Source of the DNA: PNNG01 sp964577055
GTDB taxonomy: Bacteria > Bacteroidota > Bacteroidia > UBA7662
Assembly: GCA_964577055.1 (NCBI GenBank)
Contig: CAZNWC010000014.1
Span: 1-60,958 of the forward strand
Direction of reading: 5' to 3'
DNA: 60,958 nucleotides
Positions 7,730-17,158 of the stretch are shown here, in pieces. How positions within the stretch are numbered: position 1 is the stretch's first letter; every line of letters starts with the position of its first letter. Below the pieces are notes generated by a model. The model was not told where the DNA came from. It did not search any database and worked only from the letters and a program-made list of their open reading frames with translations. The position numbers and the translations under genes were made by a program.

Positions 7730-8975
7730 ACTGGTAGCGAATTACAGGCTTGTTTTGTCGTATTTGATTTACCTACCCAATGTAACCCCCTTCAAAATGC
7801 TGTTCAGGTCGGAGATTTTCCCCTGGGCATTTGTGTATTCCTTGAGGAGGTCGTTTACGATTCCGCTGGGTTACGGCATTTTTTTGGTGTATATGCTCGT
7901 TTCGGCTGCTTATATTTTGTCGAAGGGCGAACCCATTCTGGTGCCAGCGCGGGCTTTGTTTGCCTTGCTCAACGTTACCTTCATTTTCTTCTGCATACTA
8001 AAGGTAGATGACAAGGAATTTGCCCAATTGCGCAAGGCCTTCAGCTGGGTATTTATCATCAATGTGTTGTTGAGTCTCATCCAGTATTTTGGTTTGTTCC
8101 CGGCCGTTTTAACGCCTTTTATGCGCATTTTCATCGACCGCTTTACCGATGAACCGCATGGATTGGGCCGTGGGGTGGCTGCCCTGTTTGCTGAACCAAG
8201 TTATGCCTCGCTCAGCATACACTACTATTTTGCCTATTTCATGCTGCAGTACCGCATCGACCAAAAGTCGTTGATGGGCTATGGGGCGATTTTGCTCATG
8301 ATTCTGTTCGACCTGTTCATCATCCGCTCCATAACGGGACTGGTCATGATTTTTGTGTATTACGTATCGCTGCAGCAACGCAAATACATCATCAGAGGCG
8401 CTGTGATTTTGGTTTTGGCGGGCTTGCTGGTGCTTTACCTCGCCAAACAAACCGATGAGCCCCCACGGGCCGTCGACTTTTTGTATTCGATCATCTACGA
8501 CCAAGAATGGAAAGACCCGCTGCCGTTTTTGTTGAACGAATCGGGCTTCCGTGTAATCAGCGTATGGGCGGCCTATGTATACGGCTTTACGAATCCACTC
8601 GGATCGGGCATTGGCGGTTGGGGACCAGCCAGTCTCATTGCCATGGATGCCATTGGGGTGCCGGCCAGCGAAATTGGCTTCTTTGCCTCCTATAGTGGGG
8701 GTGATTTCGACGGTGTAAGGCCTACCAGCTTTATTGCCGACATTTTTTTGGAAATGGGCTGGGTGGGCTTTCTGCTCTTTGTACTGGCCTTTTGGCGCTA
8801 TATGACCAATAAAACGCTTTTCACCAACATCTCGTCGCGTCCGGTGCTGGTGATGTTTTACTTCAACTTGTTTGTGATGGGTACCATCGGCGATCCTTTG
8901 CCATTCATTTTCCTTGCACTGGCCTACCGCGAGTTTTTTCCGCCCGAACCTAAAACCAATTTGCTCAAAGCCTGA
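7719..8975 (+). CDS. Wzy-like O-antigen/capsule polymerase
   Basis: Hydrophobic protein of 418 aa with about ten or more predicted membrane segments and a long periplasmic loop around residues 255-320 (from AKQTDEPPRAVDF on), as in Wzy polymerases and the O-antigen ligase superfamily. Primary sequence is poorly conserved in the family, so the call rests on topology, length and position between a flippase and a glycosyltransferase. GAGGAGG at 7708-7714 is one of the few Shine-Dalgarno-like signals in the window and supports the ATG at 7719. It could alternatively be an O-antigen ligase. Confidence 0.72.
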   Translation: MWDKLVANYRLVLSYLIYLPNVTPFKMLFRSEIFPWAFVYSLRRSFTIPLGYGIFLVYMLVSAAYILSKGEPILVPARALFALLNVTFIFFCILKVDDKEFAQLRKAFSWVFIINVLLSLIQYFGLFPAVLTPFMRIFIDRFTDEPHGLGRGVAALFAEPSYASLSIHYYFAYFMLQYRIDQKSLMGYGAILLMILFDLFIIRSITGLVMIFVYYVSLQQRKYIIRGAVILVLAGLLVLYLAKQTDEPPRAVDFLYSIIYDQEWKDPLPFLLNESGFRVISVWAAYVYGFTNPLGSGIGGWGPASLIAMDAIGVPASEIGFFASYSGGDFDGVRPTSFIADIFLEMGWVGFLLFVLAFWRYMTNKTLFTNISSRPVLVMFYFNLFVMGTIGDPLPFIFLALAYREFFPPEPKTNLLKA

Positions 8976-9769
8976 TGGAGCCCCTGGTGTCGATCATCAT
9001 GCCGGCCTACATGGCGGAGGCAAGCCTGGCCGAAAGCATTGCCTGCATTCAGGCACAGCACTATTCCAATTGGGAATTGCTGCTTTTTGTGGATGCTTCG
9101 CCTGACCAAACCCTGGCAATAGCCCGCAAATACGCCGAAGACGACACCAGAATTCGCCTGCTGGAAGGCAAAAAAAACCGCGGCGTGGTGCGTGCACGCA
9201 ACCTTTGCCTGCGTTTGGCAAAAGGCAGTTGGGTAGCTTTTTGCGATGCCGATGATTTTTGGTCGGCCCAAAAACTGACATTGCAATGGCGTTTGCTGCA
9301 AAAGCAGGCTGCCAATTTTTGCTACACCTCGGCCACTTATTACCGGGCCGATATCCATTGGGAATCGGCCCCGGCACGCATGCCCCATCGGCTCAACCTC
9401 AAGCGGCTGCTGCAAGGAAATCCGATTGGCATGAGTACCGTTTTGTTAGAAAGAAAACTGCTCCACAACTTGTTTTTCGACGCGCTGCCTGCCGGTATTG
9501 TGCACGAAGACTATGCCTTTTGGGTGAAGCTTTTTAGCAAGGCAGCGGTTAAAGCGGTTTACTTGCCCCTGCCAACCACCAAGGTGAGCATACATCCGAA
9601 TACGCGCTCGGGCAACAAATGGAGGGCGTTGAAATCGCAATTTTACATTTTACGCCGCTATGGAGGCCTTTCGACACTGCAATCGGGGCTTCATTTGATT
9701 ACCTACTTGCTCTGGGCCTTGTACAAGCGGGGCCTGGCTACGTGGCTGCAACAATGGAGGAAAACCTAA
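8975..9769 (+). CDS. Glycosyltransferase family 2
   Basis: GT-A fold glycosyltransferase of 264 aa. VSIIMPAYMAEASLAESI begins the domain, LLFVDASPDQT is the nucleotide-binding segment, and AFCDADDFW carries the metal-binding DxD. This motif makes it a more canonical GT2 than the one at 790-1539. The ATG overlaps the polymerase stop by one base. It probably adds one sugar to the lipid-linked repeat unit. Confidence 0.9.
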   Translation: MEPLVSIIMPAYMAEASLAESIACIQAQHYSNWELLLFVDASPDQTLAIARKYAEDDTRIRLLEGKKNRGVVRARNLCLRLAKGSWVAFCDADDFWSAQKLTLQWRLLQKQAANFCYTSATYYRADIHWESAPARMPHRLNLKRLLQGNPIGMSTVLLERKLLHNLFFDALPAGIVHEDYAFWVKLFSKAAVKAVYLPLPTTKVSIHPNTRSGNKWRALKSQFYILRRYGGLSTLQSGLHLITYLLWALYKRGLATWLQQWRKT

Positions 9770-9792
9770 CATTGTGTATATCAAAAAGGTGC

Positions 9793-9800
9793 TATATTTG
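9793..9800 (+). promoter_or_regulatory. TAnnTTTG promoter for the first wzi-like gene
   Basis: TATATTTG matches the Bacteroidota -7 consensus, with a TTG about 18 bases upstream at 9772-9774. Initiation a few bases downstream would exclude the GTG at 9774 and disfavour the ATG at 9804, pointing to the ATG at 9816. Confidence 0.6.
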
Positions 9801-9815
9801 GCCATGCATCAACCT

Positions 9816-11516
9816 ATGAAAGCCATTTTACTGCTTCTACTGGCAGCTTCGCTGTTGGGTGTAACTGCCCAGGCACAACCTGTATCGCTGGGCATTCCCT
9901 TTTTTGAGGAAGCTTTGCGCAGGGGGCAGTTGTTGGGCCGATTAGATTCAAATGTATCGTTTAACATCAGGCCGGTTGATGCAGGCCGGGCTTTCAAAAT
10001 AGCCAATCCCTACGGTCTCGACACCAACCTCTTTCCTACCGATACCTTGCAATACGCCAGCTGGGCCAACCAAACTTTTTTGAATGGCAAAGGGCGCTGG
10101 ATGCTCTTGCCGGTATATACCCACACCCAATACAACCAACATCACCCATATGGCTGGAGCGATGGGGCACGCATTCCCAACCGTGGGTTTCAACAATACC
10201 TATCGGCAGGGGTGTATGCCAAGTTGGGCTTTTTAGAGATGCAGTTCAGGCCCGAAATGGTGTATGCCCAAAACAAAGAATTTGCCTCGCCCCCTCACCG
10301 TGCGGTGGGCATAGATAATCCCGAACGCATGGGCAGCGAGCCTTACCGGCAGTTTTTTAGGGGACAATCGTTCATCAAGGCGCATGCAGGTCCCATAGCC
10401 TTTGGTTACAGTACCGAAAACATTTGGTGGGGACCAGGCCAAAAAAATGCCATCATCATGAGCAACAATGCACCCGGTTTCGGTCATGCTACTTTTCACA
10501 CCAACAAACCCATCAAAACCCGCTATGGCAGCATCGAATTTCAATGGATAGGCACAGCCCTGGAATATTCAGGCTTTTTTCCTTACCCGGTTGATTACAC
10601 TGTGGGTACTTGGCCGCCCACCATTGGTGCTCCCCCGCGCGATACCACCCGCACCAGCAAATACCATTCGTATGCAAGCGCAGCAGTTTTTTCGGTTCAG
10701 CCCGTTTGGACGCCTGGTTTGTTCTTAGGTGCAACACGCATTTACCAGCAAGTCCGCCGACCCGATAATGCCCTCGATTACTTAACAGCTGTAGCCACCC
10801 CTTCTGACCCCTTTAGTACGGTAGGAAACAACGGCATCATCTCTGTTTTCGGCCGCTATTTGCTGCCCAAGGCCCATGCCGAATTTTACGTGGAAATGGG
10901 GCGTGAAGATTGGTTTTGGGACATGGAAGACCTCATTACCAACCCCTATTACACAGGCGCCTGGTTGGCCGGCTTCAAAAAAATGTACGTATTGCCAGGC
11001 AAAGACCGTTGGTTGGAGGTGTATGGCGAAGTGACCAAAATACAAGCCCCTGTGGCCAATTATTCCAGAGCGGTGGGTTACAGCTTTTACACCAACGGCG
11101 ATGTGCCAACGGGCTGGTCGCACCGCGGTCAGGTATTGGGGGCAGGCATTGGGCCTGGCAGCAATATGAATACCTTGGGGGTGCGCTGGGCCAAGGGCTT
11201 TCACACCTTTGGGGTACATGCCGAGCGGGTGGTGTACAACGAAGATTTGTTGTACAACCGCATTTTGTACCTCAAGTTAAACCCGGTAAACAATCCTTTT
11301 TTCATCGACGACTCGAAGCACTTTGTTGATTGGGGCTTGATGTTTACACACCATACCTCTTTTCAGAAGTTTTTTGTAGGCTACAGGTTCCACCTCATGC
11401 GTACCTACAACTTCAACTGGAGCTACGATCCTTTTGGGGCACCTGGTCCGTTCCGATTCCCGGGCATCAACGTTTGGTCTATGAACGCCGATATCAGTTG
11501 CGTTTACCGTTTTTGA
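9816..11516 (+). CDS. Wzi-family capsule assembly outer-membrane protein
   Basis: Predicted 18-stranded beta-barrel that anchors or assembles capsule at the outer membrane. It starts with a signal peptide (MKAILLLLLAASLLGVTAQAQ), then the family opening VSLGIPFFEEALRRGQLLG. Aromatic-rich alternating strands continue to a C-terminal phenylalanine (YRF), as expected for BAM substrates. At 566 aa it is longer than E. coli Wzi (about 480) but normal for Bacteroidota. A paralogue lies at 20003-21712; both share RPE.VYA, HRAVGIDNPE/HGGIDNPE and APGFGHATFHTN-like blocks. Confidence 0.85.
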   Translation: MKAILLLLLAASLLGVTAQAQPVSLGIPFFEEALRRGQLLGRLDSNVSFNIRPVDAGRAFKIANPYGLDTNLFPTDTLQYASWANQTFLNGKGRWMLLPVYTHTQYNQHHPYGWSDGARIPNRGFQQYLSAGVYAKLGFLEMQFRPEMVYAQNKEFASPPHRAVGIDNPERMGSEPYRQFFRGQSFIKAHAGPIAFGYSTENIWWGPGQKNAIIMSNNAPGFGHATFHTNKPIKTRYGSIEFQWIGTALEYSGFFPYPVDYTVGTWPPTIGAPPRDTTRTSKYHSYASAAVFSVQPVWTPGLFLGATRIYQQVRRPDNALDYLTAVATPSDPFSTVGNNGIISVFGRYLLPKAHAEFYVEMGREDWFWDMEDLITNPYYTGAWLAGFKKMYVLPGKDRWLEVYGEVTKIQAPVANYSRAVGYSFYTNGDVPTGWSHRGQVLGAGIGPGSNMNTLGVRWAKGFHTFGVHAERVVYNEDLLYNRILYLKLNPVNNPFFIDDSKHFVDWGLMFTHHTSFQKFFVGYRFHLMRTYNFNWSYDPFGAPGPFRFPGINVWSMNADISCVYRF

Positions 11517-11517
11517 G

Positions 11518-12753
11518 ATGTTGCACCAACCACCAGCCAAAAGTCCCGCCCCGCTCAAGGCATTGTTTACTGCCTTTTTCAGCAGCAAAGCACTTTCTTT
11601 TGAACAGCAATTGCAGCACTACTTGCATGCAGAGGAGGTGGTGATTGGAGATGCCTGGGTGGTGGTGTTGGCCGAGGGATTGAAGGCTTTGGCTGAATCA
11701 AAGCCAGGCCGCAAAATCATCCTGCCTGCCTACAGCTGCAATGAGTTTACCAAGGCCATCTTGCTGGCCGGTTTAGAACCTTTGTATGTTGATTTGGGTG
11801 CCGATTACAGCATGCAGCGGGCTCCTGTGGAAGCGGTTGGTACAGAGGGGGTGCTTGGCGTTTTGGTGGTGAACAATACCGGTTATGCAGCCGAAAACGA
11901 AGCCATTCGGCAGTATTGCGACGATAAAGCCATTTTCTGCATTGAAGATGCCGGCTATACCTTGTTTGGATTGAGCCCTGCAGGCAATAAATTGGGTAGC
12001 ATCGGCCATGTTGCCATCATCAATATGTCGGAAGGCAAGATCATTCCTGCCGGAGGAGCTGCTTGGGTGGTGAATCATCCCTCTGCTGCACCATCGGCTG
12101 TTTATTTGAGACAAAAGCTCCAGTTAGTGCCCAAAAGGAGTTTACCTGCCGAAACATTGCAGCTTTTGGTTTACAAAGCAGGCGCTTCGGCTTGGGGTTA
12201 CCATGCCTACAGTTTATTAAAGCAAGCAGGTTTGGGCGATTTGAAAGCCCGCTTTAGCAGCGAGCCTACCCGCCTCGGTGAAAATTATGATACCGGCGAA
12301 CTCGAATGGCAGGCCAACAAAATCAGGATGAGTACGGCCCACCACCAACAACTGGCAGCAACCGCAGCGCGCAGTTGGAACAAGGTGAGAAATGCCTGGG
12401 CTTTGGCTGTTTTTCAAATGCGCAAGGCCGAAAGGGAAGCACGTAACAAAAAAGTGCAGTGGTGGAAAGAGGCACTGGGCAAGCAAGTGGCCTTTTTGGC
12501 ATTGCCCGAAGCAGGCATGCCCGTAAAACAGCCAGTATTGCTCCACATCGATCCCAAGGAAGCAGCAAGACTGCAGTCCTTCGGCATCAAGAAACAATAT
12601 CCGCCTTCTTGGCCAATGAACCAAAGTGAATTCCCGCTTTCAGCAAGCTGTTACCAATGGGCTTACAGCTTGCCGGTGCATCATGGAATCAAAAAACGGA
12701 ACATTGTTCAATTGGCATCGCGCTTAAGGAGGATTCAGCAAATTCAAGCATGA
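11518..12753 (+). CDS. DegT/DnrJ/EryC1-like PLP-dependent protein
   Basis: Fold type I PLP enzyme of the sugar-aminotransferase family, 411 aa. LPAYSCNEF (69-77) matches the first substrate/PLP loop, IEDAGY (142-147) gives the aspartate that contacts the pyridine nitrogen, and Lys174 in NMSEGKIIPAGG is the likely Schiff-base lysine. The usual DegT core is recognisable, but the C-terminal third is divergent. In this cluster the natural role is to make an amino sugar, perhaps from the keto-sugar of the CapD-like dehydratase at 17937. The ATG follows the wzi stop after one base. An alternative is a non-aminotransferase member of the family. Confidence 0.72.
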   Translation: MLHQPPAKSPAPLKALFTAFFSSKALSFEQQLQHYLHAEEVVIGDAWVVVLAEGLKALAESKPGRKIILPAYSCNEFTKAILLAGLEPLYVDLGADYSMQRAPVEAVGTEGVLGVLVVNNTGYAAENEAIRQYCDDKAIFCIEDAGYTLFGLSPAGNKLGSIGHVAIINMSEGKIIPAGGAAWVVNHPSAAPSAVYLRQKLQLVPKRSLPAETLQLLVYKAGASAWGYHAYSLLKQAGLGDLKARFSSEPTRLGENYDTGELEWQANKIRMSTAHHQQLAATAARSWNKVRNAWALAVFQMRKAEREARNKKVQWWKEALGKQVAFLALPEAGMPVKQPVLLHIDPKEAARLQSFGIKKQYPPSWPMNQSEFPLSASCYQWAYSLPVHHGIKKRNIVQLASRLRRIQQIQA

Positions 12754-12806
12754 TTCTACATAAAACCCCCTGAATCCAGTAACCTTTGTCTATTTTTAGC
12801 TCGGAA

Positions 12807-13394
12807 ATGAACCCATCCTTGTCACCCTATTTATACTCTCGCACCAAAAGGTTGTTAGATCTCGGATTTACGCTGCTCATTGCACCTTTTGCCTTGCTGG
12901 TTTTTGTGTTCGCTGCAGTCATGGTTTATCTCACCAATGGTAGTCCGGTGCTCTTTCGTCAGGAACGCATAGGAAAAGACGGACGGCCATTTGAAATGGT
13001 TAAAATCAGAACGCTTAGTCAAAGATTTGCCTCGCTCCCGGGAGCACAGCACGGCGCTAATGACATTACATGGATTGGCAAACTCCTCAGAAAAACACGC
13101 ATCGACGAAATCCCGCAAATTCTAACAATCCTTAAAGGAGAGATGAGTTGGGTAGGTCCTCGCCCCGAGGTTGCATTTTATTATGAAGAGTTTCAGGCGA
13201 AAGACAGTCGCTTTAGCAACCGCTTACATGCAAAACCGGGCATAACCGGATTGGCTCAAATCAACAATCCGAATGCATCTCCAAACGAAAACCTGGAGAA
13301 ACTGCAGCACGATTTGAAGTACATCGAAAGCGCTACCTTTGCGCTCGATTTGAAAATTTTAGTGAAATCATTTTTAGTAATATGGAAAGCTTAA
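12807..13394 (+). CDS. Initiating sugar-phosphate transferase
   Basis: Polyprenyl-phosphate sugar-1-phosphate transferase of the PglC/WcaJ catalytic-domain type, 195 aa. One hydrophobic re-entrant or membrane helix (about residues 16-44) is followed by FRQERIGKDGRPFEMVKIRT, the Asp-Glu catalytic dyad in RIDEIPQ, GEMSWVGPRPE and KPGITGLAQIN. It would load the first sugar onto undecaprenyl phosphate. The frame is open from 12786, but the ATG at 12807 gives the expected N terminus. The small size means it lacks the N-terminal four-helix domain of WbaP/WcaJ. It overlaps the export gene by 13 bases. Confidence 0.9.
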   Translation: MNPSLSPYLYSRTKRLLDLGFTLLIAPFALLVFVFAAVMVYLTNGSPVLFRQERIGKDGRPFEMVKIRTLSQRFASLPGAQHGANDITWIGKLLRKTRIDEIPQILTILKGEMSWVGPRPEVAFYYEEFQAKDSRFSNRLHAKPGITGLAQINNPNASPNENLEKLQHDLKYIESATFALDLKILVKSFLVIWKA

Positions 13395-15949
13395 AGCGTT
13401 GGGCGCTATTAACGGCATTTTTGGTGCTGGTGGGTGGAGGGGTAAGCGCCCAGGAACAATTTTATAAGAAGAACCTGGCCAACATCAAGGTCGATCAGCT
13501 GAGCGATGAGCAAGTGCTCAAATTTCGCCAGCAAATAGAGTCGGGAAAGATGAGTGAAAAGGACCTGATCCGTTATTTTTCGGGTAAGGGCCTTTCGCCA
13601 CAAGAAATTAACAAACTAAAAGCCCGCATGGGTGCTGTAGGTGGTAACACCAAAGGCGGTCGCGACAAGCAGGGCAGCATGTTTGAGTCGGAATTGGCAC
13701 GTGAGTACTACAACTTGCTCGATTCATTGAAAATGCTCGAAGAGGATGAACTGATGGGAGGCAAATTTGCCCGCCGCAAGGTATTGCCCGACAGCGTGGT
13801 TTTTGGCTCCGAACTTTTTGCTACTGCCAAGCTGGGCTTCAGTCCCGATCTGCAATTGGCCGCACCTTCTAATTACATCCTGGGTCCCGGCGATGAGTTA
13901 AACATTGTGATTTACGGTGCGCATGAAGGCAGTTTCGACCTGGTGGTAAGTCCCGAAGGTCGCATCAACATTCCATTTGGCGGCATGGTAGGGGTAGGTG
14001 GTTTAACGGTTGATCAAGCCATTAAAAAAATCAGCCAGACCCTCGAGCGCAATGGCATTTCGTCTTTAGGTTCTGGACAATCACAATTGGCCATTTCGGT
14101 GAGCGATTTCCGAACCATTCCGGTAACCGTTATTGGCGCCAGGGTACCCGGCACCTACCTCATGCCAGCTGTGGCCAACGTATTTCATGCCTTGTATGCA
14201 GCAGGTGGTCCGGCCATGCACGGCACTTACCGCGAAATTGAAGTGATCAGGAAAGGCAAAGTGATCAAGAAGATTGACCTCTACAAGTTTTTGACCAAAG
14301 GTGATGATGCCGATTTTATCAATGTACGTGAAAACGACGTGATCAATATCCCGGTTTACCAAAACCGCATCATGTTGAAAGGCGAGGCCAAACGTCCAGG
14401 TTTGTTTGAACTCAAGGAGGGTGAGTCGATGGAGCAGCTGATGAAGTATGCCGGCGGCTTCAGCGAGTTGGCCTTCAAAGAAAGCGTACAAGTTGTTGAA
14501 ATTGTAGATGGCGAAATGAAGGGCAAATCGGTAAATACCAAAGATTTTGCTTCCTACATTCCTACTACCGGAGCGGTGGTGGAGGTTGCAGGGGTTGTGA
14601 ATGTGGTGCGTTCGCAGGTGGTTGCTTCAGGTGCCTTCATGCGCCCCGGAAAATATGCCTGGGAGGAGGGAATGAAACTTTCGGCCTTGTTAGAACAAGC
14701 CAAAGGGGTAGAAAAATCGGCACTTCTCAACCGCGGTCTGGTATACCGAAAAGCTGCAGTGGGTGATGCTGCCTATTTGCGCTTCAACGTCTCAGCAGTG
14801 CTCGAAGGCAAAAGCGATATGTCGCTTGAAGATGGTGACTCGGTGGTGGTAGTCGACCGGGTGATGATGCAGCCCGATGCCGAGGTGTTGGTATTGGGAA
14901 AGGTACAGTTCGAGGGGCCGGTATTGTTTGCCCAAGGCATGTCGGCCAAAGATGCGGTTTTGCTTGCAGGGGGCTTTACAAAGGATGCCTTGAAATCGAA
15001 GGTTGAAATTGCACGTCGTAAAGTGGAGAAAAGTGGAGAAGTAAGCTCCTCACTTTTTGTGGAGCTAAGTGACAGCGGACTTTCGATTAACAACGAGGAA
15101 AGCGAACTCCAGCCGGGTGATGTGGTGATTGTGCGCGAAGACCCAAATATCAAAGACCAGCGCATGGTACAAATCAGTGGCGAAGTAGTAAAACCAGGTC
15201 CCTATAGCCTTAATTCAAAAGGCGAAAAACTGAGCACCTTGCTAAGCAGGGCAGGTGGACTAACCGAATTTGCCAATCCGGCTGCATGTTTCATCATTAG
15301 AACCTCCAAGAATCCGTTCTACAACAAAGTATTGCAGGAAAAACAAGCCGAGGAAGCCCGATTTAAGTTCCGTACCAATGAATTGGACTTGACCGATGGC
15401 GGCATGATGGCGACCAACAAAACAAATTCAGCGGTTAAGTCGTCAAATGCCAATAGCGGAATGGATCAGGGACTTGATTTTATGTTTGAACCCGATTCAT
15501 TGATCAGAGATACCATTTCAGTAGACTTGCGTCAAATCATTGGCAAACAACGAGCGGCTGCTAAGTTTGACCTCATTTTGAGAGATGGTGATGAAATCAT
15601 GGTGCTTGAGTTCCGCAGTACGGTTGCTGTACGTGGCGAAGTGAACTCAAAGGTAATTGTGAACCACCAAAACCGGCGCTTGAGAAGTTACATCCGGGAT
15701 GCAGGTGGATTTTCGAAAAATGCAGATACCAAGCGCGTTTTTGTGATAGAGCCCAATGGTCGTTCACGCATGACCACTACTTTCTTGGGTATGCGTTTCT
15801 ACCCTAAGATTGAACCCGGCTTTGAAGTAGTTGTTCCTGCCAAAATTTACGATGAGCGCAAATCTGATCCTGCGCGTTTGGCGGCCATGGCTTCGGTACT
15901 CGCATCAACTACCAGTGTATTGTTCTTGTTGATTACCTTAACAAGGTAA
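13382..15949 (+). CDS. wza: Wza-like polysaccharide export protein with multiple SLBB domains
   Basis: Outer-membrane/periplasmic export protein of 855 aa. A signal peptide (about residues 1-23, ending VSAQ) lacks a lipobox cysteine. The poly-export domain around residues 165-255 begins LGPGDELNIVIYG and includes VSPEGRINIPFGG. At least four SLBB-type modules follow (VTVIGARVPGTY, IMLKGEAKRPGLF, VLVLGKVQFEGP, VQISGEVVKPGPY, VAVRGEVNSKVIV). A C-terminal hydrophobic helix, LASTTSVLFLLITL, sits at the end. E. coli Wza is under 400 aa; the long multi-SLBB form is typical of Bacteroidota and may span more of the periplasm. It ends the first polysaccharide block. Confidence 0.9.
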   Translation: MESLKRWALLTAFLVLVGGGVSAQEQFYKKNLANIKVDQLSDEQVLKFRQQIESGKMSEKDLIRYFSGKGLSPQEINKLKARMGAVGGNTKGGRDKQGSMFESELAREYYNLLDSLKMLEEDELMGGKFARRKVLPDSVVFGSELFATAKLGFSPDLQLAAPSNYILGPGDELNIVIYGAHEGSFDLVVSPEGRINIPFGGMVGVGGLTVDQAIKKISQTLERNGISSLGSGQSQLAISVSDFRTIPVTVIGARVPGTYLMPAVANVFHALYAAGGPAMHGTYREIEVIRKGKVIKKIDLYKFLTKGDDADFINVRENDVINIPVYQNRIMLKGEAKRPGLFELKEGESMEQLMKYAGGFSELAFKESVQVVEIVDGEMKGKSVNTKDFASYIPTTGAVVEVAGVVNVVRSQVVASGAFMRPGKYAWEEGMKLSALLEQAKGVEKSALLNRGLVYRKAAVGDAAYLRFNVSAVLEGKSDMSLEDGDSVVVVDRVMMQPDAEVLVLGKVQFEGPVLFAQGMSAKDAVLLAGGFTKDALKSKVEIARRKVEKSGEVSSSLFVELSDSGLSINNEESELQPGDVVIVREDPNIKDQRMVQISGEVVKPGPYSLNSKGEKLSTLLSRAGGLTEFANPAACFIIRTSKNPFYNKVLQEKQAEEARFKFRTNELDLTDGGMMATNKTNSAVKSSNANSGMDQGLDFMFEPDSLIRDTISVDLRQIIGKQRAAAKFDLILRDGDEIMVLEFRSTVAVRGEVNSKVIVNHQNRRLRSYIRDAGGFSKNADTKRVFVIEPNGRSRMTTTFLGMRFYPKIEPGFEVVVPAKIYDERKSDPARLAAMASVLASTTSVLFLLITLTR

Positions 15950-15989
15950 GCCGGGTTGAACCGTGTAAAATAAAAAACTCGCAAACGGT

Positions 15990-16400
15990 CAGGTCTTGGC
16001 CTCACGCGAAGCGGTGCCCTATTGGCAGAGCATGAGCAGAAAGATTGTTTATTGTGCTGCTGACTTGATGTACAGCCAAGCTCGTTAGCCGCACATTGCC
16101 CTCGTTTTCTCTATGGCGCTCCGTGGTGAAAAGAAAACGCGGTTGCCGCAGGAACCGTTGAAATGAGAATGTCGCAACACCAGTTGTTTACGAATAGCTG
16201 CGATTTGCACTGTACGCGGTCAGCGTTCTCCCGCGTAGCGGTGCCCTTTTGGGCGTGCATGCGCAGAAAAGTTGGTTTTTGCACGGCCGAACGGCATTAC
16301 GGCTGCGTTCGTTTACCCTCACTTCGCCTCCTTTACTCCGTGGCGCTCTGTGGTAAAAAGAAAACGTGGTTGCCGCAGGCAATCCTTGAAACCGCCTAAC
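15990..16400. repeat. Two diverged direct repeats downstream of wza
   Basis: Copy 1 (about 15990-16160) and copy 2 (about 16215-16390) share GCGGTGCCCT near the left end (16011 and 16238), a GGCGCTC(C)GTGGT segment and AAGAAAACG-GGTTGCCGCAGG at the right end (16131 and 16368). The offset rises from 227 to 237 bases, so indels have accumulated. The unit resembles the GCGCTCTCTGTGGT part of the 172-bp repeat at 3.5-3.8 kb. No gene is seen between 15950 and 16450. Confidence 0.7.
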
Positions 16401-16450
16401 TTACTGCTATTGTGACGCGAAGCAATTTACCTCAAAGCTTCTAAAATGCC

Positions 16451-17143
16451 TTACGGTTCGCTGAAATGCCGAATCAACTGCCAATCGATGCCATGATTTA
16501 CCGAATTGCGGCGAATTTCACCCACCCCTACTGCAATCTGGCGGTGCACTTCTTGGGCTTGTCGGGTGAGGTCGAGTTTGGTGACGGTGGTATAAACGGT
16601 ATCGTACGTCAAACCCCGAAGGCTAAAGCCTTGATCAATGCTTGTTACCGACCAGCTTTGTACCGGACCTAAAAATCGGTAAGCCGATTCGGTTTTTCCG
16701 GTGATAAAGGGCCAAATAAAAAGGTGACTGGCCCACTCGGGCACATTTTGGGAGGTAAAAGTCTGATAGGTTACCCAATGGTGCGGTTCATTGGGGCGAA
16801 AAGAAGCCGTCAAGTAATCGGCTTCTGATGAAATTTCAACCTCATTGCCGTAAAAGCTGCTTTTCACCCGCATTTTGAAGCGTTCCAATTTTCCGATGGG
16901 CGAAAGGTTTCCCGGATGCAATACGTCTGTGGTATCGAAAATTGCGCTGATTACATAAACAGAATCAACGAATCCCGTGAAAGTCTCTTCGTAAATCCAA
17001 TAAGAACCTGCTTTGTGGTAAAAAGTACTTTTGATGGCCGCAGGAATCGCGACAAATTCCAAGCCTGCTGGCTCCTCTTTTTTACTGCATGAAAATGCTA
17101 GTAAAGTCAGAAATACGAAAGCAACGAAACGAAGCATTGTCAT
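16451..17143 (-). CDS. Hypothetical lipoprotein
   Basis: Unrecognised protein of 230 aa. The N terminus MTMLRFVAFVFLTLLAFSCSKKEEP is a lipoprotein signal with the cysteine at residue 19 followed by charged residues. The rest is soluble, with alternating polar and aromatic residues suggesting a beta-rich fold. TATCTTTG on the minus strand (17151-17158) is a good -7 element just upstream. It is the only minus-strand gene inside the polysaccharide locus and lies between two repeat-rich gaps, so it may be an insertion rather than a member of the pathway. Confidence 0.7.
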   Translation of the reverse strand: MTMLRFVAFVFLTLLAFSCSKKEEPAGLEFVAIPAAIKSTFYHKAGSYWIYEETFTGFVDSVYVISAIFDTTDVLHPGNLSPIGKLERFKMRVKSSFYGNEVEISSEADYLTASFRPNEPHHWVTYQTFTSQNVPEWASHLFIWPFITGKTESAYRFLGPVQSWSVTSIDQGFSLRGLTYDTVYTTVTKLDLTRQAQEVHRQIAVGVGEIRRNSVNHGIDWQLIRHFSEP

Positions 17144-17150
17144 ACCGAAT

Positions 17151-17158
17151 CAAAGATA
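17151..17158 (-). promoter_or_regulatory. TAnnTTTG -7 element for the lipoprotein gene
   Basis: Minus-strand TATCTTTG ends 7 bases before the ATG at 17143 (13 before the in-frame ATG at 17137). Confidence 0.5.
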
